Shown: positions 1-9,875, counted from the first letter of the stretch. The stretch is 64,000 nt of DNA from Deefgea piscis (GCF_019665785.1 NZ_CP081149.1:682001-746000), one strand, 5' to 3'. Notes: a model not told the origin generated them from the sequence alone. Made by a program: numbers and translations.

Positions 1-438
1 CGTGGCGGGTGCCACTTGCCCCTTCGGTGGGTTGCGCTGGGCAACCGCTCTCCAATTGGCTGAATCAAAATTCCTGCGGTACATGGGCCTGAGCGATTCT
101 GGGAGCTTGCGTCTTCGGCGAAGGCAGATGCCTTTCTCTCCCGCGAGGAGGGGCGATGCTAACGCTAAAGCGAGGACGAGTCAATTTCAGCGTCGCCAGA
201 ATTGCCGGCAGTTAAATGCGGATTTCATCGTGATGAATAGTGAATTACTGGATTTAAAAATAGGCGTATCAAATGCATTTAGATCATTGTGGCGTTGTCA
301 CATTGCATCCGTATGCTGGCTGTAGTGCGCTTAATTACGCTTGTTGTAGGAATTTCGCTGCGTAATTCGGGTAATTGTTAGTTTGGCTTTAGAAATCGGC
401 TAAGCTAAGTCTCTATGGTGATTTGGCAAAGGTAGATC
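1..438. other. Left-edge stretch without a convincing gene
   Basis: I see no supported gene here. On the minus strand a frame beginning with ATG at 84 stays open for 28 codons to the window edge and could be the start of a gene lying to the left, but the same bases resemble the GGTGGGTT-type interspersed repeats common in proteobacteria. A plus-strand frame at 2-325 has a protein-like length but an arginine-rich, unstructured composition and no ribosome site. The last hundred bases presumably hold the promoter of the gene at 439. Confidence 0.4.
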
Positions 439-945
439 ATGAATAATGTATTGATTGTTTCAGTGATTGGTCCAGATCGTTCGGGTTTGGTTGAGCAATT
501 GGCGGCAACGATTGCAGCTAAAAATGGCAATTGGCTGGAGTCTTCATTTTCTCGTTTGGCTGGCCAGTTTTCTGGAATTGTTAAAGTTGCCGTTACTGGT
601 GCGGGTGAAGAGGTGTTATTGGCTTTGCAGCAAATCGCCGGTTTAGATATTCGTGGTGTATTGGATATTGAGCGAGAAGAAACGGCAATCATTTCGCAAA
701 GCGTGGAATTAAGTTTAATTGGGCATGATCGGGTTGGGATTGTTAAAGATGTGGCGACGATTTTGGCGCGGTTTGCAGTGAATATTGAAAAACTCGAAAC
801 ATGGTTATCGAGTGCTGCGATGTCGGGTGAAATGATGTTTCATGCGCAATTAATCTTATCTGCGCCGTTGGACGTCGATTTAGACCAAGTGCATCGCCAA
901 TTGGAATGTATTGCCGATGATTTAATGGTGGAGTGGACTGACTAA
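439..945 (+). CDS. ACT-domain regulator, GcvR-like (168 aa)
   Basis: Predicted cytoplasmic protein made of two ACT domains, at about residues 4-75 and 90-165. Each begins with the typical small-ligand loop (VIGPDRSGLVEQ, then LIGHDRVGIVKD). This layout and length match the glycine-cleavage repressor GcvR and its uncharacterised relatives, which sense amino acids and act by protein-protein contact. The start is supported by AAAGG six bases upstream. The stop overlaps the ATG of the next gene (TAATG), so the two are probably translated together. No gcv genes are nearby, so a glycine-cleavage role is not shown. Family assignment is firm; function is open. Confidence 0.8.
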   Translation: MNNVLIVSVIGPDRSGLVEQLAATIAAKNGNWLESSFSRLAGQFSGIVKVAVTGAGEEVLLALQQIAGLDIRGVLDIEREETAIISQSVELSLIGHDRVGIVKDVATILARFAVNIEKLETWLSSAAMSGEMMFHAQLILSAPLDVDLDQVHRQLECIADDLMVEWTD

Positions 946-1904
946 TGTCCCGTTTACGTTGCTTTGCGCTGCTGCTATTTTTTATTGCTTCCTCCGTTAT
1001 GGCTTTTCCCTTAGTGATTGTGGTGGAGAGTTATCATCCTGAAAATGATTGGGATAAAGCGTATTTAAATGGTTTACGCAGTAAATTGGATGGCGTTGCA
1101 GAACTGGACTTTATTGCTTTGGATACCAAACGTTTGCCCACTAGCGCGCATTTGGAACAAGCTGATTTGGCTTTTTATGAAATTCAGCAAAAAAAGCCCG
1201 ATTTAGTGATCTTGGGTGATGATGCCGCCTTGGCTCTATTGGGGCCAAGATTGGCTCGAATGAAAATGCCAGTGGTATTTTTAGGCATTAATGCGGATCC
1301 GGCGCAGTATTTTGGCGGTAAATTACCCGAGCATATTACTGGGGTGATAGAGCGGCCGTTGTACCAGCAAAACTTTAATTTGATCCGCGAGTTATTACCG
1401 CATGCCAAGCGCATTTTGGTGTTATTAGATCAAGATCGATCGGCATATTTTTTACAGACGGATATTCAACGTTTAAAACGCAATGATATTGATGTGGTGC
1501 TGGTGAGTAATTATTCGATTTGGCAAAATAAAGTGATGAATGCCAATTTGCAATACGATGCAATCGTAATAGGGACTTATCAAGCCTTAATTGGCGCCGA
1601 TGCCCAGCATGTGAATGCCGATGAAGTGATGGCGTGGACGCGCGCGCACAGTCCGGTGCCCATTTTTGGCTTTTGGGATTTTGCCATTAGTCGGCAGGCG
1701 GCAGCGGGCGGCATGGTGTTATCGGGCTTTGAGCATGGTGCAATGGCAGGCAGCATGGCGCGTTCGATATTAAAAAATCCTCAGCTATCACTGCCGGTAC
1801 GCCAAAGTGACCACGGCCATCTAATATTCAGCCGAACACAGGCGAGCTACTGGAAAATTCAAATTCCCAATAAATTGAGTAAACGAGTGAGTTGGCTGCC
1901 TTAA
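945..1904 (+). CDS. Exported ABC-type substrate-binding protein (319 aa)
   Basis: Begins with a clear signal peptide (charged start, LLLFFIASS core, cleavage near VMA-FP) followed by a two-lobed periplasmic-binding fold of the ABC_sub_bind (PF04392-like) type; the VILGDDAALALLG and MPVVFLGINADP stretches are characteristic of the hinge-flanking lobes. No permease or ATPase gene is adjacent, so it may serve a distant transporter or act as a stand-alone periplasmic sensor, as relatives do when fused to signalling domains. Coupled to the ACT-domain gene by a one-base overlap. The ligand cannot be read from sequence. Confidence 0.7.
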   Translation: MSRLRCFALLLFFIASSVMAFPLVIVVESYHPENDWDKAYLNGLRSKLDGVAELDFIALDTKRLPTSAHLEQADLAFYEIQQKKPDLVILGDDAALALLGPRLARMKMPVVFLGINADPAQYFGGKLPEHITGVIERPLYQQNFNLIRELLPHAKRILVLLDQDRSAYFLQTDIQRLKRNDIDVVLVSNYSIWQNKVMNANLQYDAIVIGTYQALIGADAQHVNADEVMAWTRAHSPVPIFGFWDFAISRQAAAGGMVLSGFEHGAMAGSMARSILKNPQLSLPVRQSDHGHLIFSRTQASYWKIQIPNKLSKRVSWLP

Positions 1905-1923
1905 TTTTAAAACCTTTAAGTAT

Positions 1924-1972
1924 GGGTATGTGAAGATAAGTCTTTTTATTAATGGCTTATCTTAATATACCT
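1924..1972. repeat. 49-bp palindromic element, copy 1
   Basis: Starts GGGTAT and ends ATACCT, exactly 49 bases, with an inner stem AGATAAG/CTTATCT around an AT-rich loop. It sits 19 bases after the stop of the preceding gene, between two convergent genes. Same length, ends and T14-A15 as the other core copies in the window. Confidence 0.75.
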
Positions 1973-1988
1973 ATAGATATAAGAGGTT

Positions 1989-2813
1989 TTAATTGCGTGC
2001 AGCCAGCGCGGCATCTGAGGTGACAGTGGCTCGGAGTTGTAGCGGTTTGACGCCAAATTGCTGGCTAAAACGGCTGCTAAAACGGGATGCCGAGGCATAA
2101 CCACATTGCTGCGCGATATCGCCAATGCTGTGCGAGGTGGTTTGTATCATCCCCAATGCGGTATTTAAGCGAACTTGTTCGAGCAAACGCCGAAATGAAT
2201 TTCCTTCTTGCATCAATTGTCGGCGCAATGTCGACGCGCCTAAATGCAATTGCTGCGCCATCTGCTCAACCGTCCACGGCTTACTGGTATGTAGCAATAA
2301 TAATTGCTGTACGCGCTGGCTAATTGAATCGCCTTTATCGATAAAAATCGCCTGTCCTTGCCCCGCCATGGTCAAAGCCAGCAATAAGCCCACCGCACGA
2401 TGGTGCTGCAATGCCGTCGGTTCGACGTCGCTGGCTTGAAATAACTGATCCCATTGCATGGCGACCCATGGATCAAGCTTGACGCAAAGCTGTGCGGGTT
2501 GCTGCAGTGCCGCCCGCAAAACTTCGGGGTATTGCTGCCGACAGCGTGCAATCAGCTGTGGATCGAGCAATACCACATCACAGGCATAGCCAGAATGATC
2601 GGCTTGATTGCGCAGCGTCACTTCTAGCCCGGCGGGCGCAATCACCAAATCACCCACACGGGCAATGAAATGCTGTTCGCCAATAAAGAGGTGTTTTTCA
2701 CCTTGGCGCACGCGCATCAGCATAGGCTGCAAGCAGCAAATTTGGCGCAAAGACTGCGTTGACTTGGCTTGGATTTGGCTCAATTTGATTTGTTTGGTGT
2801 GTAATGCAGGCAT
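1989..2813 (-). CDS. AraC-family transcriptional regulator (274 aa)
   Basis: The C-terminal 100 residues carry the two helix-turn-helix motifs of AraC/XylS regulators (QMAQQLHLGASTLRRQL and IGDIAQQCGYASASRFSSRF, followed by the FG.KP.QLR signature). The N-terminal 150 residues look like a cupin-type effector domain. It stands alone, convergent with the binding-protein gene, with a YbhB-like gene upstream on the same strand. Effector and targets are unknown. The ribosome site is weak, so the start is less certain than the family. Confidence 0.85.
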   Translation of the reverse strand: MPALHTKQIKLSQIQAKSTQSLRQICCLQPMLMRVRQGEKHLFIGEQHFIARVGDLVIAPAGLEVTLRNQADHSGYACDVVLLDPQLIARCRQQYPEVLRAALQQPAQLCVKLDPWVAMQWDQLFQASDVEPTALQHHRAVGLLLALTMAGQGQAIFIDKGDSISQRVQQLLLLHTSKPWTVEQMAQQLHLGASTLRRQLMQEGNSFRRLLEQVRLNTALGMIQTTSHSIGDIAQQCGYASASRFSSRFSQQFGVKPLQLRATVTSDAALAARN

Positions 2814-2855
2814 TGCCGCTGGCTCTTATGTGCTGGCGGCAGTTTGCCGCGTGGA

Positions 2856-3389
2856 TTATTTGCTGCGCTGATAGGTGGCAGTGAGTTGTGCTTTAGCCAG
2901 TTGATGTTGGTTGAGCATAAAGCCCACTAAGGCACCGCTGGCATTGGCATCGACTGGGAGTTTTTCAGTATCTAAAGCCCAAACGGTATAAATATAGCGA
3001 TGCGCTTTATCGCCAATCGGTGGGCAAGCGCCGCCGTAGCCAGCTTGGCCAAAGTCGGTGCGCGTTTCAAGTGCGCCGGCTGGTACTGCACCGCTGGCAA
3101 TCGATTGCACTTGGGCCGGAATATTCACTACACTCCAATGCCACCAGCCACTACCGGTTGGTGCGTCTGGATCAAACACGGTGATGGCAAAGCTTTTGGT
3201 GCCGGCTGGAGCGTTTTTCCAGCTGAGTTGCGGTGAAATATTGCTGCCACTGCAACCAAAACCATTGAATTCTTGCTTTTTAGTCATTGGCGCATTGGCT
3301 TGGATGTCTTGGCTGGTGAGTTGGAACTCAGCGGCAAAGGCGGTGTGCAGACTAAGGGCCATAAATAAAGCGCTGCTAATGAGTTTCAT
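2856..3389 (-). CDS. YbhB/YbcL family protein, Raf-kinase-inhibitor-like (177 aa)
   Basis: Signal peptide (MKLISSALFMALSLHTAFA, cleavage before AEF) followed by a phosphatidylethanolamine-binding-protein fold. Family marks are SPQLSWKNAPAGTKSFAI, the FDPDAP motif that lines the ligand pocket, GWWHWSVVNIP and GGACPP. The bacterial members are exported proteins of unclear biochemical role. The start is supported by GGAGAG six bases upstream. Confidence 0.88.
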   Translation of the reverse strand: MKLISSALFMALSLHTAFAAEFQLTSQDIQANAPMTKKQEFNGFGCSGSNISPQLSWKNAPAGTKSFAITVFDPDAPTGSGWWHWSVVNIPAQVQSIASGAVPAGALETRTDFGQAGYGGACPPIGDKAHRYIYTVWALDTEKLPVDANASGALVGFMLNQHQLAKAQLTATYQRSK

Positions 3390-3533
3390 GATTGCTCTCC
3401 GTGTTGTTGAAAAGCCATCATACGCAGCATCTTAAAGAGCGATGGTTCAGAAAAGCTCATATTTTATCCTTAAACGCTCTATTTTGTGATTTATTTATTA
3501 TTTTTGAGCGTTTATGCGTTTTGGCTGATGGAT

Positions 3534-4823
3534 TTAAATGCCGAGTTGGTCGCGCAAGGCGTAATACCAAGCGCCCAATGCCGTGAGCGGTACGCGCAAT
3601 AAGCGCCCGCCGGGAAAAGGGTGGTGCGGGAGTTTGGCAAAAGCATCAAATTGGCTGTTATGCCCTTGTATGGCTTGCGCCAATAATCGCCCAGCCAAAT
3701 GCGTATAAGTCACGCCGTGGCCGCTACAGCCTTGTGAGTAATACAGATTGCTGCCCAGTCGCCCCATTTGCGGTAAGCGCGATAGTGTTAATGAGAAATT
3801 CCCAGTCCACGCATAGTCGATTTGAATATGGCTGAGCTGAGGAAAAGTCTGGCGTAAATTCGGCACAATCACTGCCTCAATATGCGCTAAATCGCGTGCG
3901 CCATAGGTAACGCCTCCGCCATAAATTAAGCGGCGATCGGCACTTAAACGATAATAATCGAGCAAAAAATTACAATCTTCGACGCAGTAATTGCTGGGAA
4001 TTAGTTGCTCAGCCAGTGCGCCCAGTGGCTCAGTAGCGACGACTTGGCTGCCACAAGGCATGGTTTTGGCGGAGAGCTCTGGGACTAAATCGCCCAAATA
4101 GGCATTGCAAGCGACAATCACAAACTGGCAACGTACCGAGCCCTGCGCCGTTTGCACCACCGGGCGAGTGCCACGTTGAATCTGCGTGACCGCCGATTGC
4201 TCAAAAATTTGCCCGCCCAAAGATTCAAATGCCGCAGCTTCGCCGAGCGCCAGATTGAGTGGGTGGATATGCCCGGCACTATGGTCAACTAAGCCGCCGA
4301 CATAGCGCTCACTGGCAACGGCTTGGCCAATTGCCGCTTGGTCTAGCATTTCTAGCTGGGTATGGCCGTAGCGCTCCCAGAGTGCCTTTTGTGCAGCCAG
4401 ATGCCCCAGTTGTTTGTTGCTGAGCGCCGCAAACAGTCCGCCATTTTTAAGGTCGCAATCGATTTGATAATGCGCGATTCTTTGGCGAATAATTTGATTG
4501 CCGGTAAACGCCATTGCGCCCAAAGCGTCGGCAGTAGCTTTGCCATATTGCCGTTCAATCACATCCATATCGCGCGAATACGAATTCACAATTTGCCCAC
4601 CATTGCGCCCCGAAGCCCCCCAAGCGATTTGTGCTTGCTCCAAAATAACCACGTTATAACCGGCCTCAGCTAAAAACAGACCGGCAGATAATCCGGTAAA
4701 TCCGGCACCAATAATGCAGATATCGACGTCTAAATCGCGATTGAGCTCCGGCCTTGCTGGTTGTGGGTGGGCGCTGGCGGCGTAATAAGAGGCGGCGTGA
4801 CTGATTTTTTGCATTTTTTTCAT
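3534..4823 (-). CDS. puuB: Gamma-glutamylputrescine oxidase, FAD-dependent (429 aa)
   Basis: FAD-binding oxidoreductase of the DAO family. The dinucleotide-binding motif DICIIGAGFTGLSAGLFLA lies at about residues 34-52, followed by the GASGRNGGQ motif typical of PuuB/OrdL. It would oxidise gamma-glutamylputrescine to gamma-glutamyl-aminobutyraldehyde, releasing ammonia and peroxide. The context supports this: puuA, puuD and puuC homologues follow within 8 kb. A chemoreceptor gene separates it from puuA. No good ribosome site precedes either of the two close ATG codons, so the exact start is uncertain by three codons. Confidence 0.85.
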   Translation of the reverse strand: MKKMQKISHAASYYAASAHPQPARPELNRDLDVDICIIGAGFTGLSAGLFLAEAGYNVVILEQAQIAWGASGRNGGQIVNSYSRDMDVIERQYGKATADALGAMAFTGNQIIRQRIAHYQIDCDLKNGGLFAALSNKQLGHLAAQKALWERYGHTQLEMLDQAAIGQAVASERYVGGLVDHSAGHIHPLNLALGEAAAFESLGGQIFEQSAVTQIQRGTRPVVQTAQGSVRCQFVIVACNAYLGDLVPELSAKTMPCGSQVVATEPLGALAEQLIPSNYCVEDCNFLLDYYRLSADRRLIYGGGVTYGARDLAHIEAVIVPNLRQTFPQLSHIQIDYAWTGNFSLTLSRLPQMGRLGSNLYYSQGCSGHGVTYTHLAGRLLAQAIQGHNSQFDAFAKLPHHPFPGGRLLRVPLTALGAWYYALRDQLGI

Positions 4824-4911
4824 TCAATAAGTTGAGGTGGTGAAAATGACGACATGGCGAGATAGGCAAAGGAATTTGGCTTTTTAACTTTGGATGTTAA
4901 AAACACAGGCT

Positions 4912-6429
4912 TTATTGCGGCTCTCGGACATGAAAAAATCGAATCAATTCTTGTAACTGTACGGCTTGAGTATTCATTTCATCAGCCGTTGCAGCCAGTT
5001 CTTCTGATGCTGCCGCGTTGATTTGCGTTGCGGCGGATAGTTGATCTACCGTAAGGCTAATTTCATTTATGCTCTGGGTTTGCATATTCGTGGCACTACT
5101 GATGGCTTGTATCAGCTCGGCAGTGTCTATCGTTGCGGGTTTGATTTTACTGAGCAATTTACCGGCCTGTGTGGATTGCAGCACACTGCTATCAGTAATA
5201 TCGCTGATTTCTTTGGCGGCGATTTGGCTTCGCTCCGCTAGCTTACGTACCTCAGAGGCGACAACGGCAAAGCCTTTGCCATGATTGCCGGCTCTGGCTG
5301 CTTCAATTGCCGCATTGAGCGCCAATATATTGGTTTGATAGGCGATATCGTCAATGATGTGGATTTTGGTTGCAACTTGCTCCATGGCGAGCGCTGTTTT
5401 TCTGACGGCCTCTTCACCAGTTGTTGCATCGTTTGATGATTGTTGGGCGATGTCCGTGCAGGTGACCGCATTTGTAGCGCAAAGGGTGAGTGAGTGATTA
5501 ATTTCTTTGATTGCCAATCGTGTTTCTTCAACGTTAGTGACTTCGGAAATCGTATTTTGACTTAATGCTTCAGCTGCATCCGCGATTTGCTCGGCTGAAT
5601 TAACCAGCGTGGCAGAATTATTACGAATATTGTGTAAAACGTGATTGAGTTTTTCGGTCATTTGTTGCAAGTGATACAAAATACTCGATTGATCATTCTT
5701 TTTTAAATGAATTGACACTGCCAAATTGCCAGAAGCAATCTCTCGGACAATCACTGAGGCAACTCTTGGCTCACTGCCAAGTAAATTAAATAAAGAATTC
5801 ATAACATATAGTGCAATGATAGTGATCACAATCAGCAAGCCAAAGCTGATGATTAACAGTCCAAGTAATGATTTATTGACCAATGTTTTGGCTTGATCTT
5901 CTAATTGTTGCTGTTGTTGTTTGAGAATCGGTACCAGTTCATCCACAGCTAAACGATGTTGCTTATAGAGTTGATCTAATCGCGTTTTTGCCGCAGCAAT
6001 TTTTACTTGATTTTTGCTTTCTAGAGCTGGAATTAAAACTTGTTCGGCTTCTTTATAAAAGGCATCAGCAGGCTGAAAAATAGATTGAGTTAGGCTATTG
6101 AGTATATTGGGTGGTAGATTACTTTCTTTCCAGTGTGCTTGTCCTCGATAGAATTCATTTTTAATTGTTTTAAATCGATTGATTAGCTCGGTGGATGGAG
6201 GGCTAGTTTCACTTAATTGGTGTGACAGTAAATAGGCCTCAATGATGTATTGTGGTGGCGGCAAAATGTCGGCGATTAAATTGCTGTTGTCGTCAATTTT
6301 ATGGTAAAGATCTCCATTAATCATTACTGTACGCATGGTCTGATAGGACCAAATTGAGAGTAATAATAAACTGGTCAAAACAGCAGCAAGCAATATGTAA
6401 AATTGCTGTTTAAAGGGAAGATTTTTCAT
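4912..6429 (-). CDS. Methyl-accepting chemotaxis protein (505 aa)
   Basis: Membrane chemoreceptor. A transmembrane helix at residues 9-30 is followed by a periplasmic helical sensor domain containing the [11 protein letters not shown] motif seen in one large MCP subfamily, a second membrane helix near residues 180-202, and a long cytoplasmic coiled coil with the conserved hairpin tip ([19 protein letters not shown], then [18 protein letters not shown]). The start at 6429 is chosen over an upstream in-frame codon because AAGGAT precedes it. Its place inside the putrescine locus suggests sensing of putrescine or a related amine; that is inference from position only. Confidence 0.9.
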   Translation of the reverse strand: MKNLPFKQQFYILLAAVLTSLLLLSIWSYQTMRTVMINGDLYHKIDDNSNLIADILPPPQYIIEAYLLSHQLSETSPPSTELINRFKTIKNEFYRGQAHWKESNLPPNILNSLTQSIFQPADAFYKEAEQVLIPALESKNQVKIAAAKTRLDQLYKQHRLAVDELVPILKQQQQQLEDQAKTLVNKSLLGLLIISFGLLIVITIIALYVMNSLFNLLGSEPRVASVIVREIASGNLAVSIHLKKNDQSSILYHLQQMTEKLNHVLHNIRNNSATLVNSAEQIADAAEALSQNTISEVTNVEETRLAIKEINHSLTLCATNAVTCTDIAQQSSNDATTGEEAVRKTALAMEQVATKIHIIDDIAYQTNILALNAAIEAARAGNHGKGFAVVASEVRKLAERSQIAAKEISDITDSSVLQSTQAGKLLSKIKPATIDTAELIQAISSATNMQTQSINEISLTVDQLSAATQINAAASEELAATADEMNTQAVQLQELIRFFHVREPQ

Positions 6430-6598
6430 TGGTTTATCCTTGCTCGTTATTCCGTGGATAGCCCTTAAATGGTTTGGGTTTGTAGCACAAACCATTGTAA
6501 AATTAATTTAGTCACTGTATTTTTAATATATTCCATGTCAATTTATATGTACTCTGTGTAATTAGCGTTAATCATCTATTTTTAATAAATTTAAATAT

Positions 6599-7927
6599 TC
6601 AAACATGCAGTAGCAAATGTTTACGCTCCCACGGGCTGATCACTTTGGCGTATTCGATATATTCAGATTGTTTGACGGCGCAATACGCTTTGATGAATTT
6701 TTCACCGAGCACCTCGGCAATCGGCGCGCATTCGGCCAATTGGTTGATCGCACCTTCTAGCTCTCTGGCAAAGGCAAATGGCAGGCTATATGCGTCGCCC
6801 GTGAGCGGCTCGGTCGGTTCGAGTTGTTCGACAATACCCAAATAGGCGCAGGCCAAAGTCGCGGCCAAAGCCAAGTAGGGATTGCAATCGACCCCCGGAA
6901 CGCGGTTTTCAATTCGCCGTGCTGCAGGGGTGGAATACGGAATGCGAATGCCGCAAGTGCGGTTATCAAAACCCCATTGCACATTGATCGGGGCGGCGTA
7001 ATAGCGAGTGAGACGGCGATAGCTATTCACAAACGGCGCAAAGAGCGAAATCACCGCCGGAAAGTATTTTTGCATGCCAGCGATCGATTGATAAAACACC
7101 GTGCTCGGTTGCCCGTCGTCATTGGAGTAAATATTTTTACCGCTGGTTTTATCGACCACACTCATATGAATATGCATGGCCGAGCCGGGCTCGTGCTCCA
7201 TCGGTTTGGCCATAAAGGTGGCATACATTTGATGGCGAATCGCCGCTTCGCGTACGGTGCGTTTAAATAAAAAAATCTGATCAGCGAGTTCTAAGGCGTT
7301 GCCATGCAAGAAATTGATCTCCATTTGGCAAGCGCCGACTTCGTGAATCAAGGTGTCGATTTGCAAACCTTGCGCATCGCAATAGTCATACACGTCTTCA
7401 AATAAATCATCATATTCATTCACCGCATCAATCGAATACGCTTTGCGTCCGGTTTCGGGCCGGCCAGTTCGTCCTAGCGGCGGTTGTAAGGGCAGGTCGG
7501 GGTCGCGATTAATATCGACCAGATAAAACTCCATTTCGGGGGCAACCACTGGCTCCCAGCCGCGATCTTCGTAGAGCTTTAATACCCGCCGCAACACATA
7601 GCGGGGTGATAGCTCAACGGGTGTGCCGTCAAAATGAAAACAATCATGAATCACTTGCGCCACCGGGTCTTTGGCCCAAGGCACTAGGCGAATGGTATTC
7701 GGATCGGGAATCAGCACCATATCGGGATCGGTACTGGGGGTAATGCCGTCGGCGTATTCACCGGTTACGGTTTGCACCAGCACCACTTGCGGCAAGCGCA
7801 TGCCGTCGTCTTCGTTAAACTTCTCGCGCGGAACGATTTTGCCGCGAGCAATCCCAGTAAAGTCTGGGGTCACGCATTCCACTTCGGTGATTCGCCGCTC
7901 GCGCAGCCATTCGCTAATTAAGCTCAT
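6599..7927 (-). CDS. puuA: Gamma-glutamylputrescine synthetase, glutamine-synthetase family (442 aa)
   Basis: Type I glutamine-synthetase-like fold: N-terminal beta-grasp (SEWLRERRITEVECV), then the catalytic barrel with EMEFYLVD, HEVGACQMEINF, PGSAMHIHMS and NRTCGIRIP motifs carrying the metal- and ATP-binding residues. PuuA ligates glutamate to putrescine as the first step of the Puu pathway; the nearby puuB, puuD and puuC homologues support this over ordinary glutamine synthesis. Three consecutive ATGs occur at the start; the last (7927) has GAAGGA six bases upstream and is preferred. Followed by puuD after about 60 bases on the upstream side of the transcript. Confidence 0.88.
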   Translation of the reverse strand: MSLISEWLRERRITEVECVTPDFTGIARGKIVPREKFNEDDGMRLPQVVLVQTVTGEYADGITPSTDPDMVLIPDPNTIRLVPWAKDPVAQVIHDCFHFDGTPVELSPRYVLRRVLKLYEDRGWEPVVAPEMEFYLVDINRDPDLPLQPPLGRTGRPETGRKAYSIDAVNEYDDLFEDVYDYCDAQGLQIDTLIHEVGACQMEINFLHGNALELADQIFLFKRTVREAAIRHQMYATFMAKPMEHEPGSAMHIHMSVVDKTSGKNIYSNDDGQPSTVFYQSIAGMQKYFPAVISLFAPFVNSYRRLTRYYAAPINVQWGFDNRTCGIRIPYSTPAARRIENRVPGVDCNPYLALAATLACAYLGIVEQLEPTEPLTGDAYSLPFAFARELEGAINQLAECAPIAEVLGEKFIKAYCAVKQSEYIEYAKVISPWERKHLLLHV

Positions 7928-7984
7928 CATCATTCCTTCAAACAAAAGTGCTGCGCTTGGGTGGGGGCGGATTATCTTGCCCGT

Positions 7985-8734
7985 TTAAGCGAAATGTTTA
8001 TGTTGGTAATGCGCTTGGCAGGCGGCAGCAAAAGCGTTAAAGATCGCCATCGACAGTGGGTTGTCGGCGTATTGCCATTCCGGATGCCACTGCACCGCCA
8101 GATTAAAACTTGGCGCGTCGGCCAAGCGAAACGCTTCGATTAAACCGTCTGGCGCAATCGCCTCGGCGACTAAACCGTGCCCTAATTGTTTGACACCTTG
8201 TTGATGCAGCGAGTTGACCATCGCCTGTTGCTGTCCATATAGGCGGTGAAGTAAGCCGTTAGGCACCAGCTCGATCGGGTGGGCGAAACCATACATGGTG
8301 TCGATATCCCCTTCGGGTTCGCGGTGATCGAGCATTTGATCTAGCGTTTGAATTTGTTGATGCAGGCTGCCACCGAAAGCGACATTGATTTCTTGCGCCC
8401 CACGGCATAAGCCCAAAATCGGGATGTGGGCCGCAATGGCGGCGCGAATAAAGGGCAGCGTGGTGGCGTCGCGCGCTGCGTCATTAAAATCATCGGCTAA
8501 GGGCGTTCCGCCATAATGCTCGGGTTCAATATTGCTATTGCTACCGGTAAACAGCAGCCCGTCGACCAACGCTAGAATTTGCGCGTGATCACGAGCGCCT
8601 AAGGCGGGAATCAACAGCGGTAGCCCACCGGTTCCGGCAATGGCGGCGAGGTATTTTTCTCCGACTAAATGATAAAAATGGCCACTTTCTAGGCGCCAGC
8701 GGCAGCAAACAATACCAATGATGGGTAGACCCAT
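7985..8734 (-). CDS. puuD: Gamma-glutamyl-GABA hydrolase, class I amidotransferase (249 aa)
   Basis: Peptidase C26-type class I glutamine amidotransferase. The nucleophile elbow PILGLCRGAQEINVAFGG holds the catalytic cysteine and the C-terminal VQWHPEWQ holds the histidine and glutamate of the triad. In the Puu pathway it releases GABA from gamma-glutamyl-GABA. Start supported by AAAGAGA. It lies 16 bases after ald and shortly before puuA, so ald-puuD-puuA are probably one transcript. Confidence 0.88.
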   Translation of the reverse strand: MGLPIIGIVCCRWRLESGHFYHLVGEKYLAAIAGTGGLPLLIPALGARDHAQILALVDGLLFTGSNSNIEPEHYGGTPLADDFNDAARDATTLPFIRAAIAAHIPILGLCRGAQEINVAFGGSLHQQIQTLDQMLDHREPEGDIDTMYGFAHPIELVPNGLLHRLYGQQQAMVNSLHQQGVKQLGHGLVAEAIAPDGLIEAFRLADAPSFNLAVQWHPEWQYADNPLSMAIFNAFAAACQAHYQHKHFA

Positions 8735-8750
8735 AACGATCTCTTTATAT

Positions 8751-9875
8751 TTAAATCAATGTGGCTAACAGTTGTTCGCTCGGGGTGTAATCCAGCTCCA
8801 AATCACGCGCCACCGCAGCATAAGTGAGCTTGCCACGGCAGATATTGAGGCCATTGCGTAAATGCGGATCATCTTGCAAGGCGCGCTGCCAACCTTTATT
8901 AGCCAAAGCCAGCGCAAACGGTAAGGTGGCATTGGTTAGCGCCAAGGTGGCGGTTCGCGCTACGCCGCCGGGCATATTGGCGACGCAATAATGAATTACG
9001 TTATCGACAACATACGTTGGCGACTCATGCGTGGTGGCGTGAGAGGTTTCAAAGCAGCCGCCTTGATCAATCGCCACGTCGACTAACACCGATCCCGGTT
9101 TCATTAGCTTGAGCATTTGCCGCGAGATTAATTTTGGCGCGGCAGCACCAGGGATTAACACTGCACCGATCACTAAATCGGCACTCGCCAGTGCCACTTC
9201 GATCGCGTCGGTGGTCGAAAACAGCGTAGTCAGTTGTGGACCATATTGAGCGTCTAGCTCTTTGAGGCGCGCTAATGACACATCAAATAGCGACACATTG
9301 GCACCTAAACCCAGCGCCATTCTGGCGGCATTGATCCCCACCACGCCACCGCCGAGTACGATTACATTGGCGGGTGCGACGCCGGGTACGCCACTGAGTA
9401 AAATCCCTGAGCCGCCTTGGGTTTTTTCTAGGCAGTGCGCGCCTGCTTGAATCGACATTCGCCCAGCGACTTCAGACATCGGTGCCAATAATGGCAAACC
9501 CCCGCGTGAATCGGTGACGGTTTCATAGGCAATGGCAATGCATTCGCTGGCCAGCAAGCCTTGGGTTTGCTCGGGATCGGCAGCTAAGTGCAGATAAGTA
9601 AACAGGATCTGCCCGGGCCGAAGTAGGGCAATTTCGCTCGCTTGTGGCTCTTTGACTTTGATAATCATCTCGGCGCGTTGATAAATTTCTTGTGCCGAAT
9701 CGACAATCTGCGCGCCTGCGCCGATGTAATGGTGCGCGGTAAAACCCACCGCGTCGCCTGCGTATTGCTGGATTAACACTTGATGGCCGTGTTTGACGAG
9801 TTCTTTCACCCCACTGGGAGTAAGTCCAACCCGATATTCGTGATTTTTAATTTCTTTCGGTATGCCGATCAACAT
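8751..9875 (-). CDS. ald: Alanine dehydrogenase (374 aa)
   Basis: NAD-dependent alanine dehydrogenase of the Ald/PntA family. The N-terminal MLIGIPKEIKNHEYRVGLTP is a hallmark; VIVLGGGVVGINAARMA forms the NAD site and the length matches the usual 370-odd residues. The start at 9875 is preceded by AAGGTG; a longer in-frame start lacks support. Interconverts alanine and pyruvate. Its position at the head of the putrescine genes suggests it recycles alanine made by a GABA:pyruvate transaminase, but no transaminase gene is in the window, so this is inference. Confidence 0.9.
   Translation of the reverse strand: MLIGIPKEIKNHEYRVGLTPSGVKELVKHGHQVLIQQYAGDAVGFTAHHYIGAGAQIVDSAQEIYQRAEMIIKVKEPQASEIALLRPGQILFTYLHLAADPEQTQGLLASECIAIAYETVTDSRGGLPLLAPMSEVAGRMSIQAGAHCLEKTQGGSGILLSGVPGVAPANVIVLGGGVVGINAARMALGLGANVSLFDVSLARLKELDAQYGPQLTTLFSTTDAIEVALASADLVIGAVLIPGAAAPKLISRQMLKLMKPGSVLVDVAIDQGGCFETSHATTHESPTYVVDNVIHYCVANMPGGVARTATLALTNATLPFALALANKGWQRALQDDPHLRNGLNICRGKLTYAAVARDLELDYTPSEQLLATLI

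Noticed and set aside
2..325. Open frame of 107 codons at the left edge
   Set aside because: Arg/Ser-rich with no family resemblance and no ribosome site; a minus-strand partial frame at 1-84 is equally possible. Left as unresolved.
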